From contig JAKALA010000008.1 in the NCBI GenBank assembly GCA_021813325.1, forward strand, positions 21,191 through 85,190: 64,000 bases of DNA. Reading direction: 5' to 3'. The notes below the pieces were generated by a model. The model ran no database searches and had not been told where the DNA came from. It worked only from the letters and a program-made list of their open reading frames with translations. Shown here one piece after another: positions 30,941 to 41,079 of this stretch. A program made the position numbers and the translations under genes. Every line of letters begins with the position of its first letter. Positions within the stretch are counted from its first letter, which is position 1. Source of the stretch: a bacterium (GTDB lineage Bacteria > Verrucomicrobiota > Verrucomicrobiia > Limisphaerales > UBA11358).

Positions 30941-31597
30941 TCAGAGCAAACCCAGTTCCCGGGCCATGAGCGCGGCTTGGGTGCGATCCTGCACCCCCAA
31001 TTTCCCAAATACGTTGCTGAGGTGATTTTTTACCGTTCCCTCCGCCAGTTTGAGCGCCGAAGCGATCTCCTTGTTGCTTTTGCCTTCGGCCAGTTGTTGC
31101 AACACCTGGCATTCACGTTCGGAAAGCGGCTCGCGCAAAACGGCTTTGGCCGGGGCCGGGCGCGGAGCGGACAGGCGATTAAATTCTGCGAGCACTTTGG
31201 CGGCGATTGAAGGTTGCAAAAAAGATTCGCCGCGGGCGGCGGCGCGAATGGCATCGCCAAGCTTGTCCGGGGCCACATCCTTGAGCAGATACCCGGCGGC
31301 ACCGGCGCGCAAGGCTTCAAAAACTTCTTCATCATCGTCGAATGTGGTCAGCACAATCACCTGTGGTGGGTTGGCCTGGGATCGAATCCGCCGCGTGGCT
31401 TCCACGCCGCCCAATTGCGGCATGCGCAGGTCCATCAGAATCACGTTGGGCGCAAGTTCCGCCGCCAGTTCCACGCCCTCCACGCCATTGGCCGCCTCGC
31501 CCACAATTGAAAAATCCAGACGCGCCGAAAGCACGGCCCGCAAACCCTCGCGGAACAAGGCCTGGTCGTCCACCAGCAGAATGCGGATTTGATTCAT
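30941..31597 (-). CDS. NarL/LuxR family response regulator
   Basis: A 218-residue two-domain regulator. The receiver starts IRILLVDDQALFREGL; the phosphoacceptor Asp is in NVILMDLRMP, the conserved Thr in VLTTFDD, and the Lys in GYLLKDV. The C-terminal LuxR helix-turn-helix is LSERECQVLQQLAEGKSNKE followed by LAEGTVKNHLSNVFGKL. ATG 31597 overlaps the kinase stop by 4 bases, so the pair is coupled. Targets are unknown; the divergent sulfatase gene and the pseudopilin unit downstream are the nearest candidates. Confidence 0.95.
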   Translation of the reverse strand: MNQIRILLVDDQALFREGLRAVLSARLDFSIVGEAANGVEGVELAAELAPNVILMDLRMPQLGGVEATRRIRSQANPPQVIVLTTFDDDEEVFEALRAGAAGYLLKDVAPDKLGDAIRAAARGESFLQPSIAAKVLAEFNRLSAPRPAPAKAVLREPLSERECQVLQQLAEGKSNKEIASALKLAEGTVKNHLSNVFGKLGVQDRTQAALMARELGLL

Positions 31598-32919
31598 TCC
31601 GGCACCTCCAGTTTTAGTTTGAAGCCGACGCCGGGATGGCTTTGCAAAAGTAACGTGCCGCCGATTAGGTGGGCGCGTTCCCGCAGCCCAAGCAATCCAA
31701 ACCCCCCTCTATTCGCCTCAAGGTTTGTTCCCAATCCATCATCTTCCACGCTCAGAACGGTGCGGTGGGGATGTTCAAAATCCAGGTTGACCCGCACCAG
31801 TTTCGCCTGAGCATGCTTACGGACATTGGTCAATCCTTCTTGAACCGCCCGATACAGGGAAAGTTCGACCATCGACGACAACGGGCGCGGCACTCCTGCC
31901 AGGACAAACTCGGTCGGGAGTCCGGTTTGGTTGCTCGACGCGACCAATTCCTTTAAGGCTCCAGTCAATGATTGATTGTCCAAGGGAGACGCGCGCAAAG
32001 TAGCCAGCGAATTGCGGATGTCCTTCAGGCCCTGTTGGGTGAAGGCCTGCGCTTTGGCGATGGCTTCACGCGCATGGGCGGGATCGTTCGTTTCAACCGC
32101 GCGCGCGGCTTCCAACTGCATGTTCACAACGGTCAGATGGTGTCCCAAACTGTCGTGGATCTCCCGGGCAATGCGATTGCGTTCGCGCGTGACGGCGAGT
32201 TCCTCGGCTTGAACGGCGTATTCACGCAACTGGCGATTGGCCGCCTCCAGTTCGGTGGCCAGCCGTTGAACCTCATTGCGCGATTTTTCCGAATGCACGG
32301 CCAGCAGACTGAAAACCAGCGTGAATAAAACCGCGAAGCAAAAAGCCACCGCCGCGAGAATGGCAGAGACAAATCCCTGCCAGCGGTAGGCATTGGCCAC
32401 CAAAATGCCGATCATGATCAGTGAAACCAGGCTGATGCCCCGCCATTCGAGTAGAAAGACGGCATAGGCAACCGGCGGCAACAGCACGAGCCAGACTAGA
32501 TTGGGAATGTGCCCATGGTCGGCGGAGAGATAAACCATCCCGCCCAACGCAATTTGCGCCACGAAATAAGGCAACGCGCCAAACCGTGGCACCCGGGTTT
32601 CCAGTGGCGGCGGCGAATTGCTTTCCCACAATACCAACCCGATGATTCCTTGTGTTCCCACCAGATTCCAAACGATGTAACCCAGGCTGACAACACCTAA
32701 AATGATTATCCGGCTGGGTTTGAAATCGCCGTGATCGGCCAAAATGGAACTGACGACGCTGATGACCACCATGAGCGCCATGGCCAGATGACCGGCGCGC
32801 ACGGCGATTATCCGGCGCCGGAGCGATTCGGAATCGGTTTTAGCGATGGCCGGCCAGGCGGTGGCGAGCCAGCCCCAGGGCCGGTTGGGCGGATGAAGAT
32901 TGGGCGGGCGGCTCGTCAT
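31594..32919 (-). CDS. NarX-type sensor histidine kinase with six membrane helices
   Basis: A 441-residue kinase. About six hydrophobic helices fill residues 35-215 with short loops, so the signal is probably sensed in the membrane. A coiled linker follows, then the HisKA_3 box REIHDSLGHHLTVVNMQLEA with the phosphorylated His, and an HATPase domain with EGLTNVRKHAQA (N box), SVEDDGLGT and GFGLLGLRERA (G boxes). It is coupled to the NarL-like regulator and diverges from the sulfatase gene across about 140 bases, where promoters for both should lie. Confidence 0.94.
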   Translation of the reverse strand: MTSRPPNLHPPNRPWGWLATAWPAIAKTDSESLRRRIIAVRAGHLAMALMVVISVVSSILADHGDFKPSRIIILGVVSLGYIVWNLVGTQGIIGLVLWESNSPPPLETRVPRFGALPYFVAQIALGGMVYLSADHGHIPNLVWLVLLPPVAYAVFLLEWRGISLVSLIMIGILVANAYRWQGFVSAILAAVAFCFAVLFTLVFSLLAVHSEKSRNEVQRLATELEAANRQLREYAVQAEELAVTRERNRIAREIHDSLGHHLTVVNMQLEAARAVETNDPAHAREAIAKAQAFTQQGLKDIRNSLATLRASPLDNQSLTGALKELVASSNQTGLPTEFVLAGVPRPLSSMVELSLYRAVQEGLTNVRKHAQAKLVRVNLDFEHPHRTVLSVEDDGLGTNLEANRGGFGLLGLRERAHLIGGTLLLQSHPGVGFKLKLEVPE

Positions 32920-33062
32920 GCCGGGATTTTAGCGTCTCACTTCAAAAACGCATGTGCTAAAAGTCATGCTCGCATTTGATTTCATCCCGTGCGGTTTGGG
33001 GTCATCCCTTTGGACGAGTAACATTTGCCAGTCGCTTTCGTCTATACTCGCGAATCCAGCTC

Positions 33063-34688
33063 ATGAAGTTCAAACCGCTTTCACCCAAATTGTGCTTACC
33101 GATGACGCATTCCGCTTTCGGCAAAATCAAACTGCTTTCGACCGTTGCGTTATCTTGTTTGCTCGGCAGCGAAGCCATGGCGGCCACCAAACCCAACATC
33201 ATTGTAATCCTGGTGGACGACATGGGTTGGAGCGATTTGGGCTGTTACGGCAGTGAAATTCCCACGCCGAATTTGGATCAACTGGCCAAAACCGGATTGC
33301 GTTTCACCCAGTTTTATAACACCGGGCGCTGTTGTCCTTCACGCGCGTCGTTGCTGACAGGATTGTATCCGCATGAAGCCGGGGTTGGGCACATGATGGA
33401 AGACCGCCATTTGCCGGGCTATCGCGGACATTTGAACGATGAATGCGTTACCATGGCCGAAGTGCTGAAACCCGCCGGCTACTTCACCGCCATGACGGGC
33501 AAATGGCATGTTGGCCAAAAGGCGGGGGTGGTGCCCTGGAAACGGGGCTTCGAGCGCAATCTGACCGCGCCGAGCGGCGGGTTTTATTACGGCGGCGCCC
33601 GGAACGCCAGCCTTTTTCTGAATGGCGACGCCATCGCCAATAACGATCCGCGTTTACCGAAAGACTGGTATTCCACGGATTTGTGGACCGATTACGGCAT
33701 CAAGTTCATCGACGAAGCGCTTGGGGAGAAGAAACCATTTTTTCTTTACCTGGCTTACAATGCTCCGCATTTCCCGTTGCAGGCGCCGGCGGAGGATATT
33801 GCCAAATTTCGGGGAAAATATCTCATTGGCTGGGATAAATTGCGGGAGCAGCGCCACGAACGGCAAAAGGAATTGGGCCTGCTTAATCCGGCCTGGGCCA
33901 TGTCGCCGCGCCCGCCGGAAGTGAGTGCCTGGGATGAGTTGAATGACCAGCAAAAAGATCGATTTGATCACATCATGTCCATCTACGCGGCGTGCGTATC
34001 GCACATGGACAAGGAAGTGGGCGTATTGGTCGAGGCGCTGAAACAGCGCGGGGTTTTGGACAACACGTTGATTTTGTTTATGAGCGACAATGGCGGCAAC
34101 CCCGAATCCGGCCCGCGTGGACGGCTGGAAGGAGCCAATCCCGGCAGCGTGGATAGCACGGTGTTTTGCGGTCAATCCTGGGCGACTTTGGAAAACACGC
34201 CATTGCGCCGCTACAAACATTTCAATCACGAAGGCGGTATCTCAACGCCATTGATTGTTCACTGGCCGGATGGATTCAAGTCACAAGGCGAATTGCGGCC
34301 GCAACCCGGCCATCTGGTGGACGTCATGGCCACGCTCGTCGACGTCAGCGGCGCGAAGTATCCCAAAGAATTCAATGGCAGGTCGATTTTGCCCATGGAG
34401 GGACGCAGCTTGGTTCCCGCCTTTAAAAACAAACCCATCGAACGAGACGCCTTGTATTGGGAGCACGAAGGCAACGCGGCGGTGCGGGTCGGCGACTGGA
34501 AGCTGGTTCGCAAGGGCGGAAATGGCGCGTGGGAACTTTACGACCTGAAGACAGATCGCACTGAACTCCATGACCTGTCCGGACAATTCCCGGACAAGGT
34601 TAAGGAACTCAGCGCGAAATGGCTCGCTTGGGCCAGGCGCGCCAAGGTCATCCCCGGACCTCCAGCCTTTAGCGGCAATGGAAATTAG
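33063..34688 (+). CDS. Secreted sulfatase (arylsulfatase family, type I)
   Basis: A 541-residue sulfatase. ATG 33063 was chosen; ATG 33102 (MTHSAFGKIKLL) would put the signal peptide directly at the N-terminus and is an equal candidate. Cleavage is near EAMAA. Catalytic parts are VILVDDMGWSDLGCYGS (metal Asp pair) and CCPSRASLLTG, whose first Cys becomes formylglycine. The remaining ligands are in MTGKWHVG and FMSDNGGNPES. It removes sulfate esters from glycans outside the cytoplasm. It starts the mannose-glycan island. Confidence 0.94.
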   Translation: MKFKPLSPKLCLPMTHSAFGKIKLLSTVALSCLLGSEAMAATKPNIIVILVDDMGWSDLGCYGSEIPTPNLDQLAKTGLRFTQFYNTGRCCPSRASLLTGLYPHEAGVGHMMEDRHLPGYRGHLNDECVTMAEVLKPAGYFTAMTGKWHVGQKAGVVPWKRGFERNLTAPSGGFYYGGARNASLFLNGDAIANNDPRLPKDWYSTDLWTDYGIKFIDEALGEKKPFFLYLAYNAPHFPLQAPAEDIAKFRGKYLIGWDKLREQRHERQKELGLLNPAWAMSPRPPEVSAWDELNDQQKDRFDHIMSIYAACVSHMDKEVGVLVEALKQRGVLDNTLILFMSDNGGNPESGPRGRLEGANPGSVDSTVFCGQSWATLENTPLRRYKHFNHEGGISTPLIVHWPDGFKSQGELRPQPGHLVDVMATLVDVSGAKYPKEFNGRSILPMEGRSLVPAFKNKPIERDALYWEHEGNAAVRVGDWKLVRKGGNGAWELYDLKTDRTELHDLSGQFPDKVKELSAKWLAWARRAKVIPGPPAFSGNGN

Positions 34689-34813
34689 ATCGTCGCTTGT
34701 CTGTGTCGTTCAAGCCAGTCCAAATCTTTACACTGGCACCACTGCCCCCGTTTTTTGGCACTACTGGCTCTCGACAGTTTGCGTGCTGACCGACAAACTG
34801 GCGGCATCATCTT

Positions 34814-36145
34814 ATGCGCCCAATTCTGCTTACCCTCGCCCTTGTCACCGGCTGCCAACTCGCTTTTGGCGGTGTTCCGGATGAATTCAAGCCCACGCCC
34901 GCGCCGGCCCCGGGCGGTCTGTTGCTCAAGCGCGGAGATCGACTGGCCATTTGCGGTGATTCGATTACCGAACAAAAGATGTATTCGCGCCTGATCGAAG
35001 ATTATCTCACGGCATGCACGCCCGAGTTGAAAGTGAGCGTGCGCCAGTTCGGCTGGGGTGGGGAACGCACCGATGGTTTTCTCAAGCGCATGACGAACGA
35101 TTGCCTGCGTTTTAAGCCGTCCGTTGCGACCACCTGCTATGGCATGAATGATCACGAATATCGCCCTTACGAATCTAAAATCGGCGATACCTACCGCAAA
35201 TATTCGACCGCCGTGGTGGACAGTTTCAAAGCGCATGATGTGCGGGTGGTGCTGGGTTCCGCCGGCTGTGTGGGCAACCGTTCCTGGTGGCAGCCGGGGG
35301 CGACCTCGGAGGCGCTTAATTTGAATTTGTGCCAGTTGCGGAACATTGATGTTGAAATTGCCCAACAAGAAAACGTGCGTTTTGCCGATGTGTTCTGGCC
35401 GATGTTGAACGCGGCTTACACGGCGGAGGAGAAGTTCGGCGCCAGCTATCACTTGTCTGGCGGCGACGCTGTGCATCCCGGTTGGGCTGGGCATACCATC
35501 ATGGCCTACGCGTTTCTCAAGGCGCTGGGGTTGGACGGTAACATTGCCGATTTCAAGGTGGATTTATCCTCGGGAAAAATGACCGTGTCTGAAGGTCATA
35601 AATTGCTCAAAGCAAAAGACGGCGTTTACACGATCCGCAGTTCGCGTTATCCGTTTTGTCCCGACGCGCCCATGGGCTTGGCGGCGGACTGGTATCCCAC
35701 CATCGGATTGAACAGCGTGACCAATAGTGACAGCATTCGCTCCGGCATGACGCTGGTGCCGTTCAATGAAGATCTCAACCGGTTCATGCTGACGGTCAAC
35801 CATGCCACGGCGGACAAATATCGGGTGACTTGGGGTGAGAACAGCCGGGAGTTTACCAAGGAACAATTGGCCAGCGGCGTCAATCTGGCCGCGGAATTCA
35901 CGGCGAATCCGTTCTCCACGCAGTTCGCGTTGATTGATGCTGCTGTGGCCAGCAAACAGGCATTCGAAACCCGCGAGGTCAAGGTGTTGTTCCGGACAGG
36001 CGACGACAAGGCGACCATGGAGCAAATTTCCGCCAAAACGGATCAAGTGATTAAAGCAAGCGAAAAGGAGCACGCCGCGCTGGATGCCGTCATTCGGGCG
36101 GCTTACAAACCCATCACTTACACCCTGAAGATCACCGCTGAATGA
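34814..36145 (+). CDS. Secreted SGNH/GDSL family hydrolase
   Basis: A 443-residue exported esterase-like protein with signal peptide MRPILLTLALVTGCQLAFGG. The SGNH blocks are complete: AICGDSITEQ (Ser), GWGGERTDG (Gly), CYGMNDHEYRP (Asn) and GGDAVHPGWAGH (Asp/His). These enzymes usually remove acetyl or other acyl groups from carbohydrates. An extra beta-rich C-terminal part of about 150 residues follows the catalytic domain. Its stop overlaps the GH92 start by 4 bases, so it is coupled to mannoside cleavage and probably deacylates the same glycan. Confidence 0.9.
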   Translation: MRPILLTLALVTGCQLAFGGVPDEFKPTPAPAPGGLLLKRGDRLAICGDSITEQKMYSRLIEDYLTACTPELKVSVRQFGWGGERTDGFLKRMTNDCLRFKPSVATTCYGMNDHEYRPYESKIGDTYRKYSTAVVDSFKAHDVRVVLGSAGCVGNRSWWQPGATSEALNLNLCQLRNIDVEIAQQENVRFADVFWPMLNAAYTAEEKFGASYHLSGGDAVHPGWAGHTIMAYAFLKALGLDGNIADFKVDLSSGKMTVSEGHKLLKAKDGVYTIRSSRYPFCPDAPMGLAADWYPTIGLNSVTNSDSIRSGMTLVPFNEDLNRFMLTVNHATADKYRVTWGENSREFTKEQLASGVNLAAEFTANPFSTQFALIDAAVASKQAFETREVKVLFRTGDDKATMEQISAKTDQVIKASEKEHAALDAVIRAAYKPITYTLKITAE

Positions 36146-38505
36146 GCTTTTGCGCCAAATGCTGGATGGTGACGGGACTTGCCTCCGCGCTATTTTTTCA
36201 GATTCCAAGCTCAGCCCTCAAGGCCGACTCGTTGGTGGATGCGGTCAATCCACTGATCGGCGCCAGCACGAGTATTGAATATGGCGAGGGCAAAACGTTT
36301 CCCGGAGCGGCCACGCCGTTTGGTTTGGTGCAGTTAAGCCCGGACACCATTACCGGCGGGGACAACGGACCGGGCTATTCGCACGAGCACACCACGATTG
36401 AAGGTTTCAGTTTCATCCACATGAGCGGCATTGGCTGGTATGGTGATTTCGGCAATTTTCTGGTGATGCCGACCACAGGGCCATTGCACACCGCCAGCGG
36501 GGTGAAGGGCGGGGGAGATGGCTATCGTTCGCGCTTCAGCCATGACACCGAAGTGGCCAAGGCGGGATATTATGCCGTGACGTTGAGTGATTATTCCGTG
36601 CGCGCCGAAGCCACGGCGGCACCTCATGCCGGCATTTTGCGCTTCACGTTTCCGCAGAACGATGAAAGCCGCATTCAAATTGATCTGGCTCGGCGCATTG
36701 GTGGAACTTCTTCCCGCCAATACGTCAAAGTGGTGGATGACCATACGATTGAGGGCTGGATGAAATGTCCGCCGGAATGCGGCGGCTGGGGCAACGGCGA
36801 TGGCAAGGCGAATTACACGGTTTATTTTTATGCCCAGTTCAGCCGGCCATTGAAAAAGTTTGGTGTCTGGTCGGCCGACATTCCCAAAGACTGGGTGCGA
36901 AAACGCGACGAAGTCGTCAGCCAAAAATATCGTGAGGTTGTGGCGGCCGCGAAGGTGCTGGACGGCTGCCAGGAAATGGAAGGCGATCATCTGGGCTTTT
37001 TCAGCGAGTTTGCGACGACCAATGGCGAGCCGGTTTTGCTGAAGGCCGGAATTTCATTTGTGGACGTGGCCGGGGCGAGGGAGAATCTGGAACACGACAT
37101 TCCCGGCTGGGATTTCAACGTGGTGCGGGCGCAATCAAAGGCGCTTTGGGAAAAGGCATTCTCTGGCATCGCCATCAAGGGGGGAAATGCCGTCCAGCAT
37201 GAAGCGTTTGCCACCGCGATGTATCATTCCATGCTTGATCCCCGGGCGTATTCGGATGTGAACGGCAATTATAAAGGCGCCGACGGCCGGGTGCATCGCG
37301 CCGAGCATTTCACCTACCGCACCATTTTCAGCGGCTGGGATGTGTTTCGCAGTGAGTTTCCCTTACTCACGATCATTCGCCCCGATGTGGTGAATGACGA
37401 GGTGAATTCGCTCATGCAGCAGGCGGAATTGAGCGGCAACGGTTATCTGGCCCGCTGGGAATTGGTGGCGATAGAATCCGGCTGCATGATCGGCGATCCG
37501 GCAGTCTCAGTCATTGCCGATGCGTATCTCAAAGGGATCCGCGGCTACGATGCACAGGAGGCTTACAAATTGTGCCGCCAGACGGTGGAGTTGGATCGTG
37601 AGAACGGAAACCTGCGGCCTGAATATCGCCAGCTTGGCTTTGCTCCAGGCAGTGTTTCGGTGACGCTGGAAGACGCTTACTTTGATTACTGCGCCGGACG
37701 TTTCGCGGAGGCCTTGGGCAAAACCGATGATGCCAAACGGCTCATGCAACGTTCCCAAAACTACCGGAATATCTACGATCCCGCCGTGGGCAACATGCAC
37801 GCGAAGAACGCCGACGGTTCCTGGACGAAATGGGAGGGCGCCACCAAGCAGGGGCAGGGCTGTGTCGAGAGCGATCCGTATCAGCAGGGCTGGTTTGTGC
37901 CGCAGGACGTGGCGGGGCTGATGGATTTGATGGGACACGATTATTTTGTTCGTTACCTGACCGAGTTTTTTGAGAAAACACCGCTGACCTTCAAGTGGAA
38001 CGATTATTACAACCACGCCAATGAACCGGTGCATCATGTCGCCTATTTGTTTGCCTATGCGGGCAAGCCGTGGCTGACGCAGAAATGCTCCCGCATCATC
38101 ATGGATCACGCCTATGGCGCCGGCGTAAAAGGCTTGTGCGGCAACGAAGACGTGGGCCAGATGTCCGCCTGGTATATTCTCAGTGCGGCGGGCCTCCATC
38201 CGGTTTCACCGGTGGACGGTATTTATGTCATCGGCAGCCCGCTGTTTGCGGAAACCACCTTCCAACTCGATCCGGCATATTATCCCGGCAAAACCTTCAC
38301 CATTCGTGCCCGGAACAATTCCGCGAAAAACATGTATGTGCAATCGGCCACGCTGAATGGCAAGCCACTGAACCGCGCCTGGCTGCGCCACGCGGAAATC
38401 GCCGCCGGCGGCACGCTGGAATTGGTGATGGGACCGCAGCCAAACGAGAATTGGGGATCGGCGCCGGATGAATTGCCACCGCGCAATTTTCCATCTACTA
38501 AGTAG
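36142..38505 (+). CDS. GH92 family alpha-mannosidase
   Basis: A 787-residue secreted exo-alpha-mannosidase. The hydrophobic leader is MVTGLASALFFQIPSSAL. GH92 landmarks run in order: DAVNPLIGASTSI, GYSHEHTTIEGFSFIHMSG, YRTIFSGWDVFRSEFPLL, NHANEPVHHVAYLFAYAG (Glu acid) and GLCGNEDVGQMSAWY (Asp base). The family is Ca-dependent and inverting, removing alpha-1,2/1,3/1,4/1,6 mannose from N-glycans or mannan. It is coupled to the SGNH esterase by a 4-base overlap and followed 3 bases later by the GH38-type gene. Confidence 0.95.
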   Translation: MSFCAKCWMVTGLASALFFQIPSSALKADSLVDAVNPLIGASTSIEYGEGKTFPGAATPFGLVQLSPDTITGGDNGPGYSHEHTTIEGFSFIHMSGIGWYGDFGNFLVMPTTGPLHTASGVKGGGDGYRSRFSHDTEVAKAGYYAVTLSDYSVRAEATAAPHAGILRFTFPQNDESRIQIDLARRIGGTSSRQYVKVVDDHTIEGWMKCPPECGGWGNGDGKANYTVYFYAQFSRPLKKFGVWSADIPKDWVRKRDEVVSQKYREVVAAAKVLDGCQEMEGDHLGFFSEFATTNGEPVLLKAGISFVDVAGARENLEHDIPGWDFNVVRAQSKALWEKAFSGIAIKGGNAVQHEAFATAMYHSMLDPRAYSDVNGNYKGADGRVHRAEHFTYRTIFSGWDVFRSEFPLLTIIRPDVVNDEVNSLMQQAELSGNGYLARWELVAIESGCMIGDPAVSVIADAYLKGIRGYDAQEAYKLCRQTVELDRENGNLRPEYRQLGFAPGSVSVTLEDAYFDYCAGRFAEALGKTDDAKRLMQRSQNYRNIYDPAVGNMHAKNADGSWTKWEGATKQGQGCVESDPYQQGWFVPQDVAGLMDLMGHDYFVRYLTEFFEKTPLTFKWNDYYNHANEPVHHVAYLFAYAGKPWLTQKCSRIIMDHAYGAGVKGLCGNEDVGQMSAWYILSAAGLHPVSPVDGIYVIGSPLFAETTFQLDPAYYPGKTFTIRARNNSAKNMYVQSATLNGKPLNRAWLRHAEIAAGGTLELVMGPQPNENWGSAPDELPPRNFPSTK

Positions 38506-38508
38506 CGT

Positions 38509-41079
38509 GTGTTGAAATTCATTAAACGGCTCGCTTGGATGCTCGCGTTTTGTTGCGCCGGCAATGGGGTCTTCGCCGCGCCAACGGCCTGGTTTGTGGA
38601 CGGATACCACGGCGGCATTTATGGTCATTACCCGCCGTCCTTCACCCGTTTCATGGTGGATGCCTTGAACGCCCATCCAGATTGGAAACTGAACTTGGAG
38701 ATTGAACCCGTCACCTGGGATTTTGTTCAAACGAACACGCCGGAAGACTACGCCGCCTTCCTAAAGCTTGCGGCCGATCAATCCGTCAAGGGCCGGATCG
38801 AATTTGTGAACCCCGCCTACGGGCAAAGCTATCTCTGGACGGCTTCGGGAGAGAGCATGATTCAGCAATTCCATATCGGAATGCGCAAGATTCGGGAACA
38901 CTTTACGAATGCGGAGTTTCAAACTTATAGTTCTGAAGAACCTTGCTTTACCAGCGCGCTGCCGGGAATTCTCAAGTCGTTTGGTTTTGATCACGCCGTG
39001 TTGAAAAACCCCAATACCTGCTGGGGCGGTTACACCCGGGCGTTTGGCGGTGAACTGGTGAACTGGATTGGGCCGGATGGCACTGGCATTCCGACGGTGC
39101 CGCGCTACGCAATCGAATCGCTCAAACCCGGTTCCACCTGGGAAACCATGGCTTGCGCCAATGCGCCTGAATATGTGGATGCCGCGATTCAAGCGGGCAT
39201 TCAACATCCGGTTGGAATGTGTTTGCAGGACGCCGGCTGGCGCTTCGGGCCGTGGCTGGATTATGTGCATGGCTCCTATGAACCGTCGATTTCCACGACC
39301 TGGCGAAATTATTTTGAAAACATCGCCATCAAAACGCCGGGGCAGGATTGGCATTTCAACCAGGAAGACGTCCAGGTGAGCCTGGTTTGGGGTTCCCAAG
39401 TGTTGCAAGGCATCGCCCGGAATGTTCATCGCGCGGAAAATCGCATCGTGGCTGCTGAAAAGCTGGCCACGCTTGCCTCCGTCTTTGGAGACGAGAACTG
39501 GCCAGAAGCCAAATTTGAAAACGCTTGGGAATCGCTGTTGTTGTCGCAACACCACGATTGCTGGATTGTTCCTTACAATGGCCGGCGTAACAACACCTGG
39601 GCTGACAAGGTTGCCGCTTGGACCAGCAACACGGTTCAGCAAAGCAGCGAGATTGCCCGAAATGCGATGGAAACCTTGGCTCCACCAGGGGCGAATGACG
39701 CTCCGTATCAGGTGCGGGTTTTCAATACTCTTGCGATTGGCCGGACGAATGCGGTGATCGTGGATCTGCCGGAACATTGGGCGGGCAATCCAATCATCAA
39801 AGATCAGACTGGAAAAGCGATGGCGTCCCAAGGTATCGACGGAAATCAAAAGCTTCTGTTTTCCGCTCCGGTGCCGCCGCTGGGCTACGAAATATTTGTG
39901 ATGGAGCCCGGCGCCAAGTCGGATGCGCCCAAGCCGCTGGTCTCCGTCCAAACCAACGGATGCACCATCATCGACACGGATCTTTATCGAATCGAACTTG
40001 ATCCTGCTCATGGAGGTGTGATTCGCAGCCTGGTCACCAAGCAATTGAGCCGGCGTGAATGGTGTCAGCCTGGCGGCGAACGTTCCCTCAACGAATTGCG
40101 GGGATATTTCACTCAAGCCGGGAAGTTTTTTTCGTCCGCCGACAACCCAGCCAGGATTGAAATTCTGGAAAATGGCCCGGTGCGCGCACAGGTTCGTGTG
40201 ACTGGCCAGATCGCTTCAAATCCGTTTTCTCAAGTCATCACGGTCACTGAGGGCCAGCGGCGGATCGACTGCCATGTCCGGATTGATTGGCAGAGCAATG
40301 TTCGGGTAGGTTCCGATTTTGAAACAAAGGATTCCTTCCATCGCGAACACGATCGGAAAGCCTTTTACGATGATCGCTTTAAATTGCAGGTTTTGTTCCC
40401 GGTCAGCTTGAAACAGCAAAAAATATTTAAGGACGCTCCGTTCGACGTTACGGCCAGCAAGCTTCCAGACACATTTTTTGATTCATGGAGGAACATTAAA
40501 AACAACATCATTTTGAATTGGGTGGATGCGTTTGATCCCGAAGAAAAGCTCGGATTTTCTTTATTTACCGATCACACCACCAGTTACGCGCATGGCCCCC
40601 AAGATCCACTCGGGCTGACGCTGCTTTTTTCCGGGGTGGGGTTATGGGGACGCGATTATCATATTCACGGTCCAACCGATGTGAATTATTCGTTCATGCC
40701 GCATGCTGGCAACTGGGATCAAGCGCAAGTGGAAGCAGAGAACGGCGCGTGGAATGAGCCGTTACTGGCTCAAGTCTATCACACGATGAACAACGCGAAA
40801 TCCGCTTGTCTATCCTTGCTTGCTTTTGATCAATCGGGCTGGGTTGTGCCAACCATGCGCCTGGAGGATGGGAAAGTGATCGTTCGTTTGTTTAATGCCA
40901 CGGAAAGACCCATCACTCAACAAGCCGTTTATGCCGGATCCGTCGCCAAAGTGGAGCAGGTGCAACTCAACGGGGCGGTCATTCGCGAAATTCCGTTTGA
41001 GAAATCGGCTGATGGCAAAAGCCATTTTCGCATCAGCTTGCCGGGCTTGGGGGTGGGAACGTTACGAATTACTCGTTGA
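38509..41079 (+). CDS. Divergent GH38-type alpha-mannosidase
   Basis: An 856-residue secreted protein starting at GTG 38509 with leader LAWMLAFCCAGNGVFAA. The overall order fits GH38: N-terminal catalytic barrel (FVDGYHGGIYGHYPPSF), a central helical part with LLLSQHHDCWIVPYNG, then large beta-sandwich domains. The usual HxD zinc motif reads YHGG, and the nucleophile block (commonly DPFGHS) aligns by eye to TYSSEEPCFTS. So the canonical catalytic Asp residues are not where expected. It may represent a GH38-related subgroup acting on an unusual mannoside. It is last in the sulfatase-SGNH-GH92 unit. Confidence 0.8.
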   Translation: MLKFIKRLAWMLAFCCAGNGVFAAPTAWFVDGYHGGIYGHYPPSFTRFMVDALNAHPDWKLNLEIEPVTWDFVQTNTPEDYAAFLKLAADQSVKGRIEFVNPAYGQSYLWTASGESMIQQFHIGMRKIREHFTNAEFQTYSSEEPCFTSALPGILKSFGFDHAVLKNPNTCWGGYTRAFGGELVNWIGPDGTGIPTVPRYAIESLKPGSTWETMACANAPEYVDAAIQAGIQHPVGMCLQDAGWRFGPWLDYVHGSYEPSISTTWRNYFENIAIKTPGQDWHFNQEDVQVSLVWGSQVLQGIARNVHRAENRIVAAEKLATLASVFGDENWPEAKFENAWESLLLSQHHDCWIVPYNGRRNNTWADKVAAWTSNTVQQSSEIARNAMETLAPPGANDAPYQVRVFNTLAIGRTNAVIVDLPEHWAGNPIIKDQTGKAMASQGIDGNQKLLFSAPVPPLGYEIFVMEPGAKSDAPKPLVSVQTNGCTIIDTDLYRIELDPAHGGVIRSLVTKQLSRREWCQPGGERSLNELRGYFTQAGKFFSSADNPARIEILENGPVRAQVRVTGQIASNPFSQVITVTEGQRRIDCHVRIDWQSNVRVGSDFETKDSFHREHDRKAFYDDRFKLQVLFPVSLKQQKIFKDAPFDVTASKLPDTFFDSWRNIKNNIILNWVDAFDPEEKLGFSLFTDHTTSYAHGPQDPLGLTLLFSGVGLWGRDYHIHGPTDVNYSFMPHAGNWDQAQVEAENGAWNEPLLAQVYHTMNNAKSACLSLLAFDQSGWVVPTMRLEDGKVIVRLFNATERPITQQAVYAGSVAKVEQVQLNGAVIREIPFEKSADGKSHFRISLPGLGVGTLRITR

